DNA of 64,000 nt. Origin: Coriolopsis trogii (lineage: Eukaryota > Basidiomycota > Agaricomycetes > Polyporales > Polyporaceae). The DNA lies in NCBI GenBank assembly GCA_020543525.1, contig JAHYIO010000033.1, positions 2,046,001 to 2,110,000 of the forward strand, in the 5' to 3' direction. The notes below the pieces were generated by a model. It did not search any database. It worked only from the letters and a program-made list of their open reading frames with translations, and was not told the origin of the DNA. Position 1 is the stretch's first letter. Every line of letters begins with the position of its first letter. The position numbers were made by a program, and so were the translations under genes. Shown one piece after another: positions 1 through 11,109 of the stretch.

Positions 1-1148
1 GGTGGACTTCTAAGGTTGGTGTCCCTTCCCCTTAGTTTGCCAGGGTCGGAACTGAGCCGCCTTGACCTGCGCAAGTGACTGCGCCATCTTCAGGATGACT
101 CCCTACATCTTGCTGAGGTTGGAGACGACACTGGTGGTGACGGCGAGGTGGCGCTGAAAATTGACTGGAAGTGTGTCTTGGTACCGTACACGTCTGTCTT
201 CAGCCAATAAGGCTGTGCACGCAAGGAGTGCGTTGAACTTGGCTGTCCACTCTTTGAGGTTGGCTATCTTCGGACCATTTGCGCCCTGGCACCAGTGTTT
301 GAGCTTGTCCAAAGCTGCTGCCTTATCGTTGATGGCACAGAAGTGGGTAGTGAAGTTGCTTTCAAAGTCATAGAAGTCAGCCCAAGCTGAGTCGAGCTTG
401 GTGTAGTAGGGTAGGGCCTAGGCTGCATCCCTGGTCAGCAGGTTCAGAAGTGTCATAAACTTCATCCCCGTTGTGAACGAAATGTCGGGGAGTAGTATGA
501 AGAAGGTCCTGGCCCATGCAAGGTACACTAATGCCTCTGCTCTGTCCTTCCCATCATACGGTGTGGGCATGAACATTTTGAGCATACTATCCAACAGTGT
601 AGAGCTCATGTTGGGTGAAGCATGACCAGAGGTTTGAGTTCGAGCGGGAGATCGTGGAGGGATGGGGGGTGGGGAGTTCAGGTCAATGACATCAGGTAGA
701 GGTAGAGGGGTAGTGCAGGCAATTGACGTATGTCGCTGTTCTAAGCGCTCCACTGCCAGTGCAATCCCCAGGGGTATCGGTGAAGCAGGTGGAGGCATGG
801 GTTGTTGACTCACTGGTTGGCTAGGTGCTTGTTGTACTACACCTTACAGAGTTGGTCGTGACATGTCGCATACAGGTTCGGCTGATGGGTTAGCTAGTCG
901 GTCTCGGGTGAGCTTCTCGTTGTTGTCCATTGGTTTAACAAATGGCGTGTTTCGGACGTTGATGAATGACTTGTAGCGGTTGCCACACAGTTGGTGGTCA
1001 CAGATGACAAATTTCTTGTGGATGGGATCGTACGCAGTGTCTCGTTGAAAGCGTACGTCCAACGCTTACACAACGTAGGTCCTAGGAGTAATGCCAGGGT
1101 GGATTGGGTTTGATATTCACTGGCACTTGAAAGAGAGTTTCAACCTAG
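1..1148 (-). pseudogene. Ty3/gypsy gag fragment (element B1), runs off the window edge
   Basis: Gag polyprotein of an LTR retrotransposon read on the minus strand from about 1062 to the left edge. One frame holds three open stretches (1062-844, 813-418, 312-103) separated by in-frame stops near 843, 418 and 100. The first stretch ends in a Pro-rich linker. The middle one has the capsid-like segment around MFMPTPYDGKDRAEALVYLA, and the last has LDKLKHWCQGANGPKIANLK, both typical of basidiomycete gypsy Gag. It lies directly inside the LTR at 1149-1972, as expected for the 5' end of a minus-strand element. No zinc knuckle or pol is seen before the window ends. The stops make it a pseudogene in this copy. 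The family assignment rests on pattern recognition and on the adjacent LTR shared with the pol fragment near 58-60 kb. Confidence 0.65.
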
Positions 1149-1972
1149 TGTCGCAACCTGTGGTCAAGCAAGATGTGGAAGGGAGACTGAGACGTTAAGC
1201 GAGGGTGAGAGTACAAGTCTTGTGCAGCGAGAGTGGAGCAAGGCTCGACACACAGGGCTGGAGACAAGTTGTATTGAGAGAATGTAAGTGAATGAAAATA
1301 CAGCGTGTTACAATCTACCCTTACTTCTGACTAGTATCATCTTGTTCCTTACCATTTCATCATGTCCTCTGTCCCTTGTCGTCATCCTGCTTACTCTTCG
1401 TCCTCCTGCATGCATCGTTCGTCTTTTCGTCATCACCTTTACATATGCTTAATCATCTTTGCTATCTATATCTCCTCGCTCAGTCAGCCCATCTATATAT
1501 AAACCCAGATCTGTCAGCTTAGCTATATATAACCCCTGCTCAGTCATCCGCAGCCTCATGACTCCGTTTCTATGGTACTGCCATGACACTATACTGTTTA
1601 TGGCAGGCTACGTTGTACTATATATAATAGCCGAGTTTTCCATCAAGGAACCCCAGCTTTAATCTCCTCGTTTACCTAATCTGTACCATCAGGCTTCTGA
1701 ATAGAACGGTGTTCTATTCACTCTTCACACCTTTGCGACATCTCGCTGCGCACTCGAAGGCCATAGCATCCCTCGCTTAGATCGATCTTAACACAGCGAG
1801 GCTCACCTGGAGACAAGAGGTTGAAACTGAAGTCTCCAGATGGCGAGCGTCTACTACTTATATAAGGAGAACAATAAGCGCTAGGGACAATAGATCACAG
1901 GCGCACGCAGGAGCACTGGAACAATAGTGGAAGCATGGGCAAGAGAACAATGGAAATGAGGGGTTCATGACA
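1149..1972 (-). mobile_element. LTR of family B (5' LTR of element B1), split by a nested LTR
   Basis: About 331 bp of LTR once the nested LTR A (1306-1793) and its 5 bp duplication are removed. The minus-strand sense begins TGTCATGAACC and ends GGTTGCGACA. A TATA-like TTATATAAG lies near 1858-1866. Homologous copies at 44373-44703 and 57766-58087 share the blocks around GGAGACAAGTTGTATTGAGA and CTGGAACAATAGTGGAAG. It abuts gag on its left, so it is the 5' LTR of the minus-strand element. Confidence 0.8.
1306..1793 (+). mobile_element. Solo LTR of family A (488 bp) nested in LTR B
   Basis: It starts TGTTACAATC, ends CTTAACA and is flanked by a perfect 5 bp duplication CAGCG (1301-1305 and 1794-1798). 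It is the same length as both LTRs of the complete element at 19102-27368 and clearly homologous throughout, with several TATATATAA motifs. No internal region follows, so it is a solo LTR left by LTR-LTR recombination. Its insertion in LTR B shows that the family B element is older. Confidence 0.95.
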
Positions 1973-2940
1973 CTATTTGCGTTATAAATGCCTACCCCAA
2001 TTCTTCTGGATACTGAAAAGGCTCAAAAGGCACATTTTTGCAATGTAGGCTATCAATAGCAGGGGGGTGAAGAAGTTCAGTGCTGTTCTTTCACAACCTA
2101 AACTGATGCCCAGAAGGCACGCCAGAGTTGAATGCAAGATAACTGTTCTCGTGTGATGGCCTGAGTGTGCTGAGAATGGGGTTGTTCTGGCACAGTTTCT
2201 TGATCTTCTATGGTGACAGCCATGTTACAAAGACAGGCACTTGACTGGCAATTATTTTGAGTATGAGGTTCAGCCAGTTGCAGGACTCCACCAAAAAGAA
2301 CATGCCAACACGTAAACCACAACTGCAGTTTGCTATAGTGGACTGCTGCAAGGTGTTGGTCCAAGATCTCAGCACACCTTGTCAGTGTAGATACTGAATC
2401 CATGCAGAAATTACAGTCTCAAATTCCATGGGATTCATTTATAGTAAAATGGCCATGGAGCAGTGAGCCACAAGCAGTAAGAAGGCATCACAGCTATACA
2501 GGATGGAGCTGCAAGCAGCATACACACTTTAATGCAAACACCCATACCTGCACTCTTCAGGTGTACACCAATTTAGGTAGAGCATGAGGGCCTTGCTGGC
2601 AGGATGTTAGCATGCAAAATAAGGATATTAGAGATGTACAGTAACCCTTTTTCCAACTCCAACTATGACTGACTCAATCCCTACACAATACCTCAGCCTT
2701 GTTCATACTTTGTTGCAATCAAACTTGAACAGGGAACATGTACACAGGCAAAAAGAGGGTTATTGGCTTGTGCTGTATGTGGTAGGTATACCATTTTTGG
2801 GATTTTCCCTGCTGTGTACTGGGGGTTTAGCAGGTCCCTGTAAGTTTTGTTGACTTTTGGGAAGTTGTTGACTGGCCATCTGCCTATCTTTGTGACTGAA
2901 CTCTTTAGCATGGACCTTGCTTTTGTAAGTATTTTGATAT
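1973..2940. other. No recognisable gene; one weak minus-strand ORF
   Basis: The only sizeable open frame is minus 2403-2098 (101 codons, Cys- and His-rich). It matches no family I know and has no supporting context. I see no repeat boundary here. It may be host intergenic DNA or decayed transposon sequence. Confidence 0.3.
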
Positions 2941-2944
2941 GTTG

Positions 2945-3145
2945 TGCCAATGCCCCAAAGCACCTCAGAGCATCCAGAGACCCAGAGACATCAGAGACAG
3001 CCAGAGCTGCTCTGAGGCCAAGGTATCCCAGGTAGGTCATCTCTCAAAGACTCTGAGAGCATCCCAGAGTTTTTTGAAGTTCAATCAAAGCCATCCAGAG
3101 TTGGCTACATTGAGATAGGCTTTTTTGGTGCTCTTAACTTCTCCA
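2945..3145 (-). repeat. D repeat, copy D1 (outer end missing)
   Basis: Homologous in reverse to 36262-36478: both share the inner block AGCCAACTCTGGATGGCTTT and the CTCTGAG-rich core. Elsewhere D forms the terminal inverted repeat of D-E-D elements and ends in CATCAG. Here that outer end is replaced by unrelated sequence left of about 2945. The HSP90 fragment begins about 130 bp inside it. Confidence 0.75.
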
Positions 3146-3279
3146 TGTTCCAGTTTGACATTGTTGTTCTTCCCTCCTATTCCTTGCTTCTCTTGTTTCT
3201 TATGATTCATGCTGAAGTTCAGTTAAGGTTGGTGCATTTCTCTTAGAAGGTTGAATTGTTCAGTACAGAGAGTGCTTGA

Positions 3280-4020
3280 AAGAGACTCACCATTGTGGTA
3301 GTTGATATTCTTCTGGACCTCAGGCATGCAAGTAAGGTAGTCTACAGTCAGGTGTCAGCTTCAAGCAAGACATGAGGACAAATACCACAATAACTCACTT
3401 CTCAGGGAGGTCAACTCTTCTGTGGATTTTGTTGAGTAGAAGTGGAGGAACTTAGTGAGCTTGCTGCAGTTCTGTGCAACCTCATGGACACCAAGCCTGA
3501 TATTCTTGCTGAACACCTCACAGAACTTCTAGAAGTTGTCTATAAACTGGGACCAGAAGTTTCTGTTCTTGTGGATATCCTTGACAATCTTATTCTCCTG
3601 CAGCATCTCACTTGGCACAAGATGTTGAGGGGAAGATCCTTGCATTTAACAATATCCTTGATGAAGTTGAGATAATAGGATATGGACTTCTTGCAGTTGT
3701 CCATAACAAACAACAGGCAGATATAGAGTTTGATGTTGTTGAAGCAGTAGAACGGTATATTACAGTAACATGAGCACTCACAGCTTCTGGACAAAAATGA
3801 TAGCCAAACTCCAGTGGACCCCCAACAAAGAAGTGCTTGCCTTGCAAGGTGGTCTACACAGATATAGGTAGAGCACACATAGAACATATCATACTCCTCT
3901 GCAGCATCAAGGAGTTTCTGTGCCCTGATTGGTGACATCTTGTTCAGCTCCTAAATCTTTCACGTGTTCTTGTCCTTGGGCCTCTAGTAGACCTTAGATG
4001 TCCCCTCATCCTCAGCAGTA
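3280..4020 (-). pseudogene. HSP90 fragment, middle domain, intron retained
   Basis: Minus-strand frames, read piecewise, follow the HSP90 middle domain in order: an ELNK...EEYDMFY segment near 3920-3880; a VGGPLEF segment replacing the usual EGQLEF near 3820; NNIKLYICLLFVMDNC near 3735-3690; YLNFIKDIVKCKDLPLNI near 3670-3615; [10 protein letters not shown] near 3505; and PEVQKNI near 3320. HSP90 is a cytosolic ATP-dependent chaperone. Only about a quarter of the roughly 700-residue protein is here, with neither the ATPase domain nor the C-terminal dimerisation domain. A 57 bp intron at 3342-3398 (GTGAGT...TAG) sits at a good junction, so this is a DNA-level copy and not a processed pseudogene. 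Frameshifts and stops are scattered throughout. The neighbouring D1 repeat suggests capture by, or invasion of, a transposon. Confidence 0.75.
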
Positions 4021-5302
4021 ATATGATGGATCCAACTGAAGAATATGCAATCTGTGCCCAATGCAGATTCGGAGGCTGTCAAAAATAGTAGATGAGAGCT
4101 GAAGGGGAGTACAAAGGACACCCACCACTGCTGGAGGCCAGGTCAAGTGGCCCAACTGGAGCTGATAGACACTCTGACTGATCATTATTCTCATCCTTCT
4201 GCAACTTGTACTTGTTAATCTTTCTACTGCCCTCTGTAAGTCTAGACCAGCATTTGGACTAGAGTCAGATCCTTTCTTTTACTCACATTATCTCCACCAC
4301 TGCAAGCAACTTGACAATAAGTATCTCAGGTTGATCCTATCCTCACAAACATGCTGTGGTGTCTTAATATAGTATCAACTATGGTTGCAGTCTGTTGCCT
4401 TTGTATGCATTGAATATCCATTGAATGCTCAGCAAGTACAAAGCTGGATCAAATTAAAAGTGTTATTTCACAGATCTCTCAAAATATCTAACCTCAATCT
4501 ATGTTATACACACACAGAGAGACTGACACTAAGAGTAAGACTGAGAGAGCTTGTGCGAACCAAGAGAGCAGGTGTGAGTACTTCACACATTATGCATGCT
4601 AAACAGCTTTATGCAGACATAGTATATGGTCAGGCGGAAAGTGTTTTATTAGAGCACACATTGTGGAGTTTGTATTGGTACATTTAAGACACTTGGCCAT
4701 GCTATAACCCATGGGGGTAAGAAGACTTATTTATGTGGTCTTGTACCAGAACCAGACAACTCTTGCTGCATGTTCTATACACATTGTAGAGCAATTAGCA
4801 CCTTTCAACTATATGGAAAGGGAAAGGGGTAATGACTTATCATGCTTGCTTGTGCTAGGGTCACTAACCTGGTGGGCAGGGTCTTTACTCCTCCTGCAGC
4901 CCAAATGACATGCTCCAATTTATCTTGCTGATTGTTGTTTTGCCTGTGCTCACTAGAGGGCAGTTTCCCCCTGTAGTCTTACATGCAAGGACCTATTGAG
5001 TCTTATAGTAGTACCCAAGTCCTGACTTATGGCAGTCTGTGGGTGGATGTGCATGTTAATAATGAACAATGCTGGCAGTATCAGAACTTACCATGGGCCC
5101 AAGTGCAGTCCTTGCTACATAGCACAAAGCACAATGTGCACTTCTAGGTGTGTGAGGTAACATCAATCTTGCACTCAAGGGGTTTTTTGATATACCAAGG
5201 CTGGGTTTGTATTTGTGGTCTATGGTTGTTCAGCATCATAAAGCATGTTTTTAGTAGCTAAAACTCACAATTATGATGATGAGGAACAAAGAATCATTTC
5301 TT
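4021..5302. other. No recognisable gene
   Basis: Moderately AT-rich sequence with only short open frames. It may include decayed upstream parts of the HSP90 fragment (4021-4350, minus), but no HSP90 N-domain motif is legible. No repeat boundaries seen. Confidence 0.4.
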
Positions 5303-5307
5303 AGGTA

Positions 5308-5939
5308 TGTTGAGACTGTGCCAACTCCGAGGTCCAAAGGCCGAGATCAGTGGAATGCGACCAGAGGCACAAGGGTCTGACGGTGTCTGGAGTTCGGCGG
5401 GTGAGGACTTTGGCAAAGCTATTGGCAACGCCCTGAGTATACGCCGGTGTCCTCGACTTGCGAGAGAAGGTGGAAACACGGAAACCGAGAGGAGCAGAAG
5501 TATGAAGTCCGACTTCGAGTTGGACAACGAGAGGACGAGGTAGAAGGATGAGCAATGTTCTAAGTGACGACCGGAGTTTGGAGTCCGGAGGTCGGGGTCA
5601 GAGGTCAGGTGTGGACTTAGAGAAGAACACGTAGAATTCAGGGTGTAACGAGATATCCAAACTGAGGTACAAGTCTACTGCTACTGAACCTTATATAGTC
5701 AGAACTCCAGCCAAGGTCTTGGCAAAATTGGCGTAAGTAGACTGGGAGTCCGATTGGGAATCGGAGTAGATCAAAGTCTGTTGTTCGTAACCTGATCAGA
5801 CTGATCGGAGTATAGTAACAATCATAAATGCGATGGGACCTATCAAAAAGAGATAGGACTAAGGTATTGGACATAAAAGGTTAGCGCGGTCAGATATTGG
5901 GGTTTGGGGTTTGGGGTTCAGTTGGCACAGAACCTAACA
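5308..5939. mobile_element. Solo LTR, family F (632 bp)
   Basis: Flanked by a perfect 5 bp duplication AGGTA (5303-5307, 5940-5944). It begins TGTTGAGACTGTGCCAAC and ends GTTGGCACAGAACCTAACA, so the TG...CA ends extend into an unusually long imperfect inverted repeat. A TATA-like CTTATATAG lies near 5690. GGGGTTT repeats sit at 5899-5918. A strongly decayed copy in opposite orientation lies at about 57074-57640. CpG-rich compared with its surroundings, so relatively young. A TIR DNA transposon is an alternative, but TG/CA ends with 5 bp TSD favour an LTR. Confidence 0.75.
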
Positions 5940-5944
5940 AGGTA

Positions 5945-7240
5945 TGACATTTTGCGGGCAAGCACCCAACAATGTTTCATGTTGGGAATATATTTAACAT
6001 ACAGATTACTTGTCATAAATAATGACATAAGCCTCAGTAAGTACTGTTTTTATTGTTTCCAACCCTAGGATAAGATTGAGACTAGTACCATCAACACTTG
6101 TCAAGGGAGAGCTAACAAACTTGCTGACTTTGTTTATCAGTAATCAGTTTATGATACAAGTAAGTGGAAAGTTTGATCCATTGAGTCTTATATCAATTCA
6201 ATGTTCGGTTACTCTAGTAACAGAAGTTCCTCATCATTGTATTAGCCAGCAATGGCTCACGCCAAACCAAGTCTCCTTGTGCTGCTCCTGACTGTTTGGA
6301 GTAATATCCTAGCTTGTGCTCCTGGTAAATGGCCTATGTTCACATATTATTATGATGTTCAGCTCAGTTGGTCATCTCTATCTCCTTGTACAAACCATTG
6401 CTGGGTTGCTCATGCCAATCTTCTCCAGCCAAATTTGTACAACACCACACAGTCTAGATGACAGATGTCATCATTTACAATATTGCACTTGTGTGTTTGC
6501 AATCCACTCATTCACTACTATATACACACTTCTGTCATCTCGCTACAGCTCTTTACCAGGTCATTCTACAAACCCACACCTGTGTCTTCCTACTTCCATC
6601 ATCTCACCTCTGTGCAGAAGTGTACCATCTGGGTTGATATTATACATACCTGGCTTGGGTGTTTTTTTTTTCATCTGTTTGGTGTGTATGTGAGTGGTAT
6701 AGATGGGGGGATAGAGAAGTTTGTGGAGGAATAATGGTGACATATAGCAAGTACTTTAGAGCAAATATTGGTGCTGCACTGCAGCATTGGCTGACTTGCT
6801 GCTAAATTAGTGCTTCAAAAGTTTAGAAGTCTCTGTAATGTGTCTATTCTTCCTTGGAGATTCAGTACAATATATAGGCTCTCTGCACACACCTGGACAC
6901 CCGATGGCTGCACCTGCATGTAATGGCCTGAAGTATTGAATGGTAAATGCTAGTCTGCAAGAGGGCTATTGGGGTTAAGTCCCACACCATGGTGGGTGAG
7001 GCACTAATCTAGTTGAACTTCATCTGGGCATCTATGGTGAGCACATAAACAGGGCATGTGCCAGATAGGTATATTTTGTATTTTTGGTTCTACCACCAGT
7101 GTAAACAGGCGATGACAGTGATGAGATTCTCTCCGTTGGGATCATAGAATTGGATGACCTGGTAGTCATCGTGTCACCTCTCGCTGCCAGATAATGCGCT
7201 TGGGGGTAAGGTTGGCATAGAGTGGGAGAGTAATGGCATA
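5945..7240. other. No recognisable gene
   Basis: AT-rich with short open frames only (for example 6316-6693 plus, hydrophobic and unlike any known family). Nothing supportable. Confidence 0.4.
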
Positions 7241-7242
7241 TG

Positions 7243-7510
7243 CATCAGGAAAACCCCATGTAGTGCTGAGTGGCACTGCACAACTCTGAGGCACCCTGAG
7301 AGTGCCCCAGGGCAGAGCTCCTCAGAGCACCCAGAGACCCAGAGACATCAGAGACAGCCAGAGCTGCTCTGAGACCAAGGTATCCCAGGTAGGTCATCTC
7401 TCAGAGACTCTGAGAGCATCACAGAGGTGCTCAGACTTTTATGAAAGCTATTCAGAGTACACATATTCTCATGCGCTGGGTATCTCTGGGTGTCTCTAGG
7501 TGCCCTGATT
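7243..7510 (-). repeat. D repeat, copy D2 (left TIR of the 11.4 kb element)
   Basis: Outer end CATCAGGAAAACC at 7243, followed by the shared CTCTGAGG / CCAGAGACCCAGAGACATCA / GACAGCCAGAGCTGCTCTGA blocks also present in D1, D5 and D6. Inverted relative to D3. Confidence 0.75.
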
Positions 7511-8280
7511 TGACGCTCTCATATATCTAGGATAGGTGTAAAGGGCAAACAAAGTGTTCATTATCTTGAGTATAGAGTAATAGTACGCATCAATGAGTGT
7601 AAGTAGATATAGAACTAGAAAGTGTGAAGTATATACTGCACTGGACCAGAGAAATGATCTAGTTAAGTGCCATGTGCGTACTGGCCTCTAGAGAGGCAAA
7701 GTCCAGATTGTCAAACTCTGCAGTATCTACTTCTGCAGTATCTACTACCTGCACAGCAAGGTGAGCCTTATTGGCCTGGGTTCTGTATTCCACATTTGTA
7801 TAACTGTCAGACCTATAAAGAGATAGCTGGCTAGTGCTTACACAATAGAGGTGAAGGTATCGTGTTTAAGAGATGATGCGTAGGTTGGAGAGTCCTTGCA
7901 GAGATGCTGCAAGAGAGCCATATGCTTTGCATACCTATTGTACCCAGACAATTAGCTCAGAGGTAGAGTGCGGATTGGCTGTTGAATATACATCTGACTA
8001 CACCCATCATTGGAAAAGAACATGATCTTGTGCGTGCCCTCCTTCCACTCCATGATTGCATGTTGTAGCTGAGTACATATCAATCTGGCAGAGACATAGG
8101 ACAAGGTGGGAACTTACCACACTCCTAGCAAGAGCTATCAAGGGACCAGGCACAATGCAGTTTGTGGTCATCCAGTTTATCGCTCGAGCATCTGCTTTCC
8201 CCTTCCCACCAAACTATTGAACACAGATGATCTCTACAACGAGAGGGTGGGAGTAGGGATGATGTGGCTCAGGCACCACT
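7511..8280. other. No recognisable gene; weak tRNA-like string
   Basis: Between TIR D2 and the first minus-strand gene. It contains TTAGCTCAGAGGTAGAGTG at about 7951-7969, reminiscent of a tRNA D-arm or internal A box, but no consistent cloverleaf follows. No coding support. Confidence 0.35.
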
Positions 8281-9131
8281 CTAATCTGTCAGAGTGTGAG
8301 TCAGAAAGTTGATGAGCAAGAGAAGAGAAAAGCGTACCACAGTATTGCATCCAGCGCATGTGTAGTTGCTGTTGTCTAGAAGCCACATGATAACGTCCTT
8401 GACGTTATCCACTGAGAGTGTACCTGGAACACTATAATGTCCTAACATGGTCTTTAGGGCCATTGCCTTCCTCGTGGTTGTTGCCTCCATTGTAGGAGTT
8501 GGGCCCATCAAGTTGTTCTGCCTCCTCTCCTCAGGAGTAATAGGTGCTGTAGATGGGCAATAATTTATTTGGGAGCGCCAATAGGAGTATGGCACTTATG
8601 CTGAGATATAGTGGCAACTGTTGGCTGGAGTGCAACAGCCATTGCCTGCTCCTCTGTGGTGAGCAAGGGCTGAGAGCCTGATGCACCCCGCTCCTCTTCA
8701 TCCAACATTTCCTGGTTACGTTGATGAATGGCTGTGACCCGGGTGCATATATCATAAAACTGCCTTTGATATGAGAGTGAATATTGACACTTACCTGCCT
8801 CCTGGGCTGCCTGCTCCTGAGCCTTCTGCTGAGGGTTCAGAGGCAAAATACCCTATCAATGTTTGCAAAGTAACTCAAGTTCTTCAGCAGTTAGAGTACT
8901 AATGCCGTCACCTGTGGGAAGAGATACGGCATTCTCTACACCCTTCTGGCCAGTTGTCCTAGCCTTCTTGGCAGCAGGTGGGGGAGGGGTATTGTCTTGT
9001 GCAAGGTTGGTGTCTGCAGGTGCTCTCTTGCCACGAGTGATGCAACTGCCTGTTGCAGTCTTGGCAGGGGTGGTAGTAGGGTTTGTATGTATTGCTCGGG
9101 TGACTCTGGAGTTATTAACGGGGGCTGCCAT
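8281..9131 (-). pseudogene. Uncharacterised gene downstream of the TET/JBP-like gene
   Basis: Starts with MAAPVNNSRVTRAI at 9131, followed by a basic, Pro-rich, low-complexity segment (PPPPAAKKARTTGQK). The open frame meets a stop at about 8858 and coding appears to continue in another frame (LNPQQKAQEQAAQEAGK). A good intron (GTAAGT...CACAG, about 8795 to 8733) then joins to AIHQRNQEMLDEEE. A later segment contains TLSVDNVKDVIMWLLDNSN and a CAGCNTVV motif near 8330-8410. I do not recognise the family. It is co-oriented with the oxygenase gene and lies inside the same putative transposon. The frame break at 8858 suggests a pseudogene, though an undetected intron could explain it. Confidence 0.4.
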
Positions 9132-9288
9132 ATTGAAGTAATGACAAGAAGGAGAGTGGGATAATTACGAGGAATAATAGAGGGGTAGCACATCAAAAAT
9201 ACAAAGACAGAACAAGATGAGGGATGAGAGACCGTGATGTGCTGGTGGCAGTTTGGGCGGCAAGATACAAAGACAAATAACGGCTATT

Positions 9289-10829
9289 CTACTCCTCCTC
9301 GTGCTCCCAGACCTGCAAGTCATCTAGATAGGTGTTCCCTTGCCACCCCAGATGGTCCTTAACCCAGCTAAGACCTTGTTTGTCTGAGTGACAAACAAGA
9401 GAGGCTCGTTGACCTGTGGACTCAAGATTAAAGTGAGATAATTTCTCCGAGCGAAAGATACCGAGATCTTTAGAGCGCAAGTGAGTGGCCAGCCCCGGCT
9501 CAACTAGGGCCAGAGCTCCTCCCTGGAATGTGCCAATAGGAAGAACAGCATAAGCAGCCATATCCTGGGCATCATAATGTACCTTTGTACACACATTCAG
9601 ATTAATGACAAAACCACCAAAGGGATGGCAGGGAGAGTTGGTGTTGCCTGGGAGGTTTTCTGCGTATGAGAAGATCTCCAGCATAATATCTCGGAGGTGG
9701 CATTCTATCTGCTAAATAGATAAGAGAGTAAACAGATAGTAGGTAACTGATAGACTGACCTTCTTCTCCATCCAAGCAAAAACCTCTTCCAGCGCGGCAC
9801 ACAAGTTCTCATACTCACAGTGGCAAATCTTGCATGTGCGACTAAGATAGAGGGTCATCTGGTGGTCATTGGTGTGGCTTTTGCCTGCAATGTGCAAATG
9901 CAGAGGGTGTGTGTCTGGAGGAGCTTCATTGCCCTATTTTCAGGTTAGCTTGAGTCTTTTACTAGAGTTAGGAAATCTATGCACCCTTGTTGCACTTCTA
10001 GCATACCATGAGAAATACATAGCAACGAAGGGTACCAGGCTTGGGTCCCCTATAGTAACTTCGTGCAAGACTGTTGTGAACACATTTGAACTGCATATAT
10101 AGCACCAGCCGAATGTCAAGCCATGCTTGACATTGTGCCCTTTTGGCATAACAGTTACAGCAGCTGGTTTGTTTCCAACAAAGACTGCCTTCACCTCAGT
10201 ACCCCATAATGCAGTTTCAAGGTTGCGTTGCAGAGAGCTCCGCATCTTGTCCAGCATGTTTCCAGTGATGTACAGAACAAGCAAGTTATCCCTAGCAGTG
10301 ACCTTGAGCTCCTTTCTATACAGATTATCAGAGACGACACACAAGTAAACACTGTGAAGACAACACTCTTACCCGTCAAAGATACGCTTATCAATGGCGA
10401 TGTAGGTGTTAGGATGTTTGACTCCGACTTTGTTGTACATTGACCGTAACTGAAGGACAAGATATTTGTTAATATTGTTAAACCATACATAAAGGCATAG
10501 AGACATACTGCTACTCACAACTGAGCTTCAGTCTCCATCATTGGAGCATGTTGCGCAATGGTGCGCTGCCTAACTGTTCATGCAATTCAAGCATCGCCAC
10601 GTGGTATAGGAAAAGGTCATTGGATGTTGTTGGGGTGCTTGGGGTCAGATAGGGTGTCGATCTCAATGTAGGCCAACAATTCCTCCAGGTAGATGCGAGA
10701 TGGAGGGCAACTAGCCTCACAAATACTTGGTAGAGGCTCTCTTTTGCCCTCATCTTCAGATAGAGGGGAAGGGGCCCAGCTAGTATCTGCCAAAGTAGTT
10801 GAGTAGTCAGATGGTGAAGCACTGATCAC
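9289..10829 (-). pseudogene. TET/JBP-like 2-oxoglutarate/Fe(II) oxygenase, C-terminal region
   Basis: The last exon (9708-9289, stop at 9289) has the double-stranded beta-helix layout of fungal TET/JBP proteins: PFGGFVINLNV, the HxD pair (HYD, H36/D38 counting from the Met at 9684), LVEPGL, distal His in SHFNL (H84) and the 2OG-binding Arg in GQRAS (R93), then HSDKQG. Established members oxidise 5-methylcytosine or thymine in nuclear DNA. Upstream exons join well through introns at 9709-9759 (51 bp), about 10318-10370 and about 10450-10515, giving NKVGVKHPNTYIAIDKRIFDG and KELKVTARDNLLVLYITGNM. A 109 bp mini-LTR (10072-10180) lies in an exon but keeps the frame. The junction near 10030-9955 and the exon near 10620 have frame problems. 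All three iron ligands and the Arg are present, so decay is slight. The family call is from recognised motifs, not a search. Confidence 0.65.
10072..10180 (+). mobile_element. Mini-LTR copy a (109 bp), inside an exon
   Basis: TGTTGTGAACAC...GTTTCCAACA with perfect 5 bp duplication AAGAC (10067-10071, 10181-10185). Core GCATATATAGCACC is TATA-like. Insert plus duplication is 114 bp, exactly 38 codons, and the minus-strand frame stays open across it. Four more copies are at 45782, 52616, 55155 and 58254. Confidence 0.9.
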
Positions 10830-11109
10830 CCATTGCTGTAATTGCCACAGTGGTATAGCGTCAGTTATAGGAGCGATAGCCAGGAAGGAAGGTCAGCAGG
10901 TCCAATTCCTGTCTAGTCGTTGGAAGTCTCTGGATCATACTGTCAGAAGTGCAGTTATTGTAGGGTGATGTACCCACTTATAATTGATCAGACAGAAGAA
11001 TTGGTCTGAGGTATGTAGATCTGTGCAGTTGATAACCTCAGGGAGACCCCGTTCCTTGAGTAGACTGGTAGGGAATAGTGCAGACATCGTGAGACAAATT
11101 GCCTGGGAG

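Noticed and set aside
5898..5919. GGGGTTT units as a telomere or chromosome end
   Set aside because: Only three units, internal to an LTR-like element, repeated in a second copy of that element.
7945..8015. tRNA gene
   Set aside because: A D-arm-like string is present but no anticodon or T-arm pairing could be built.
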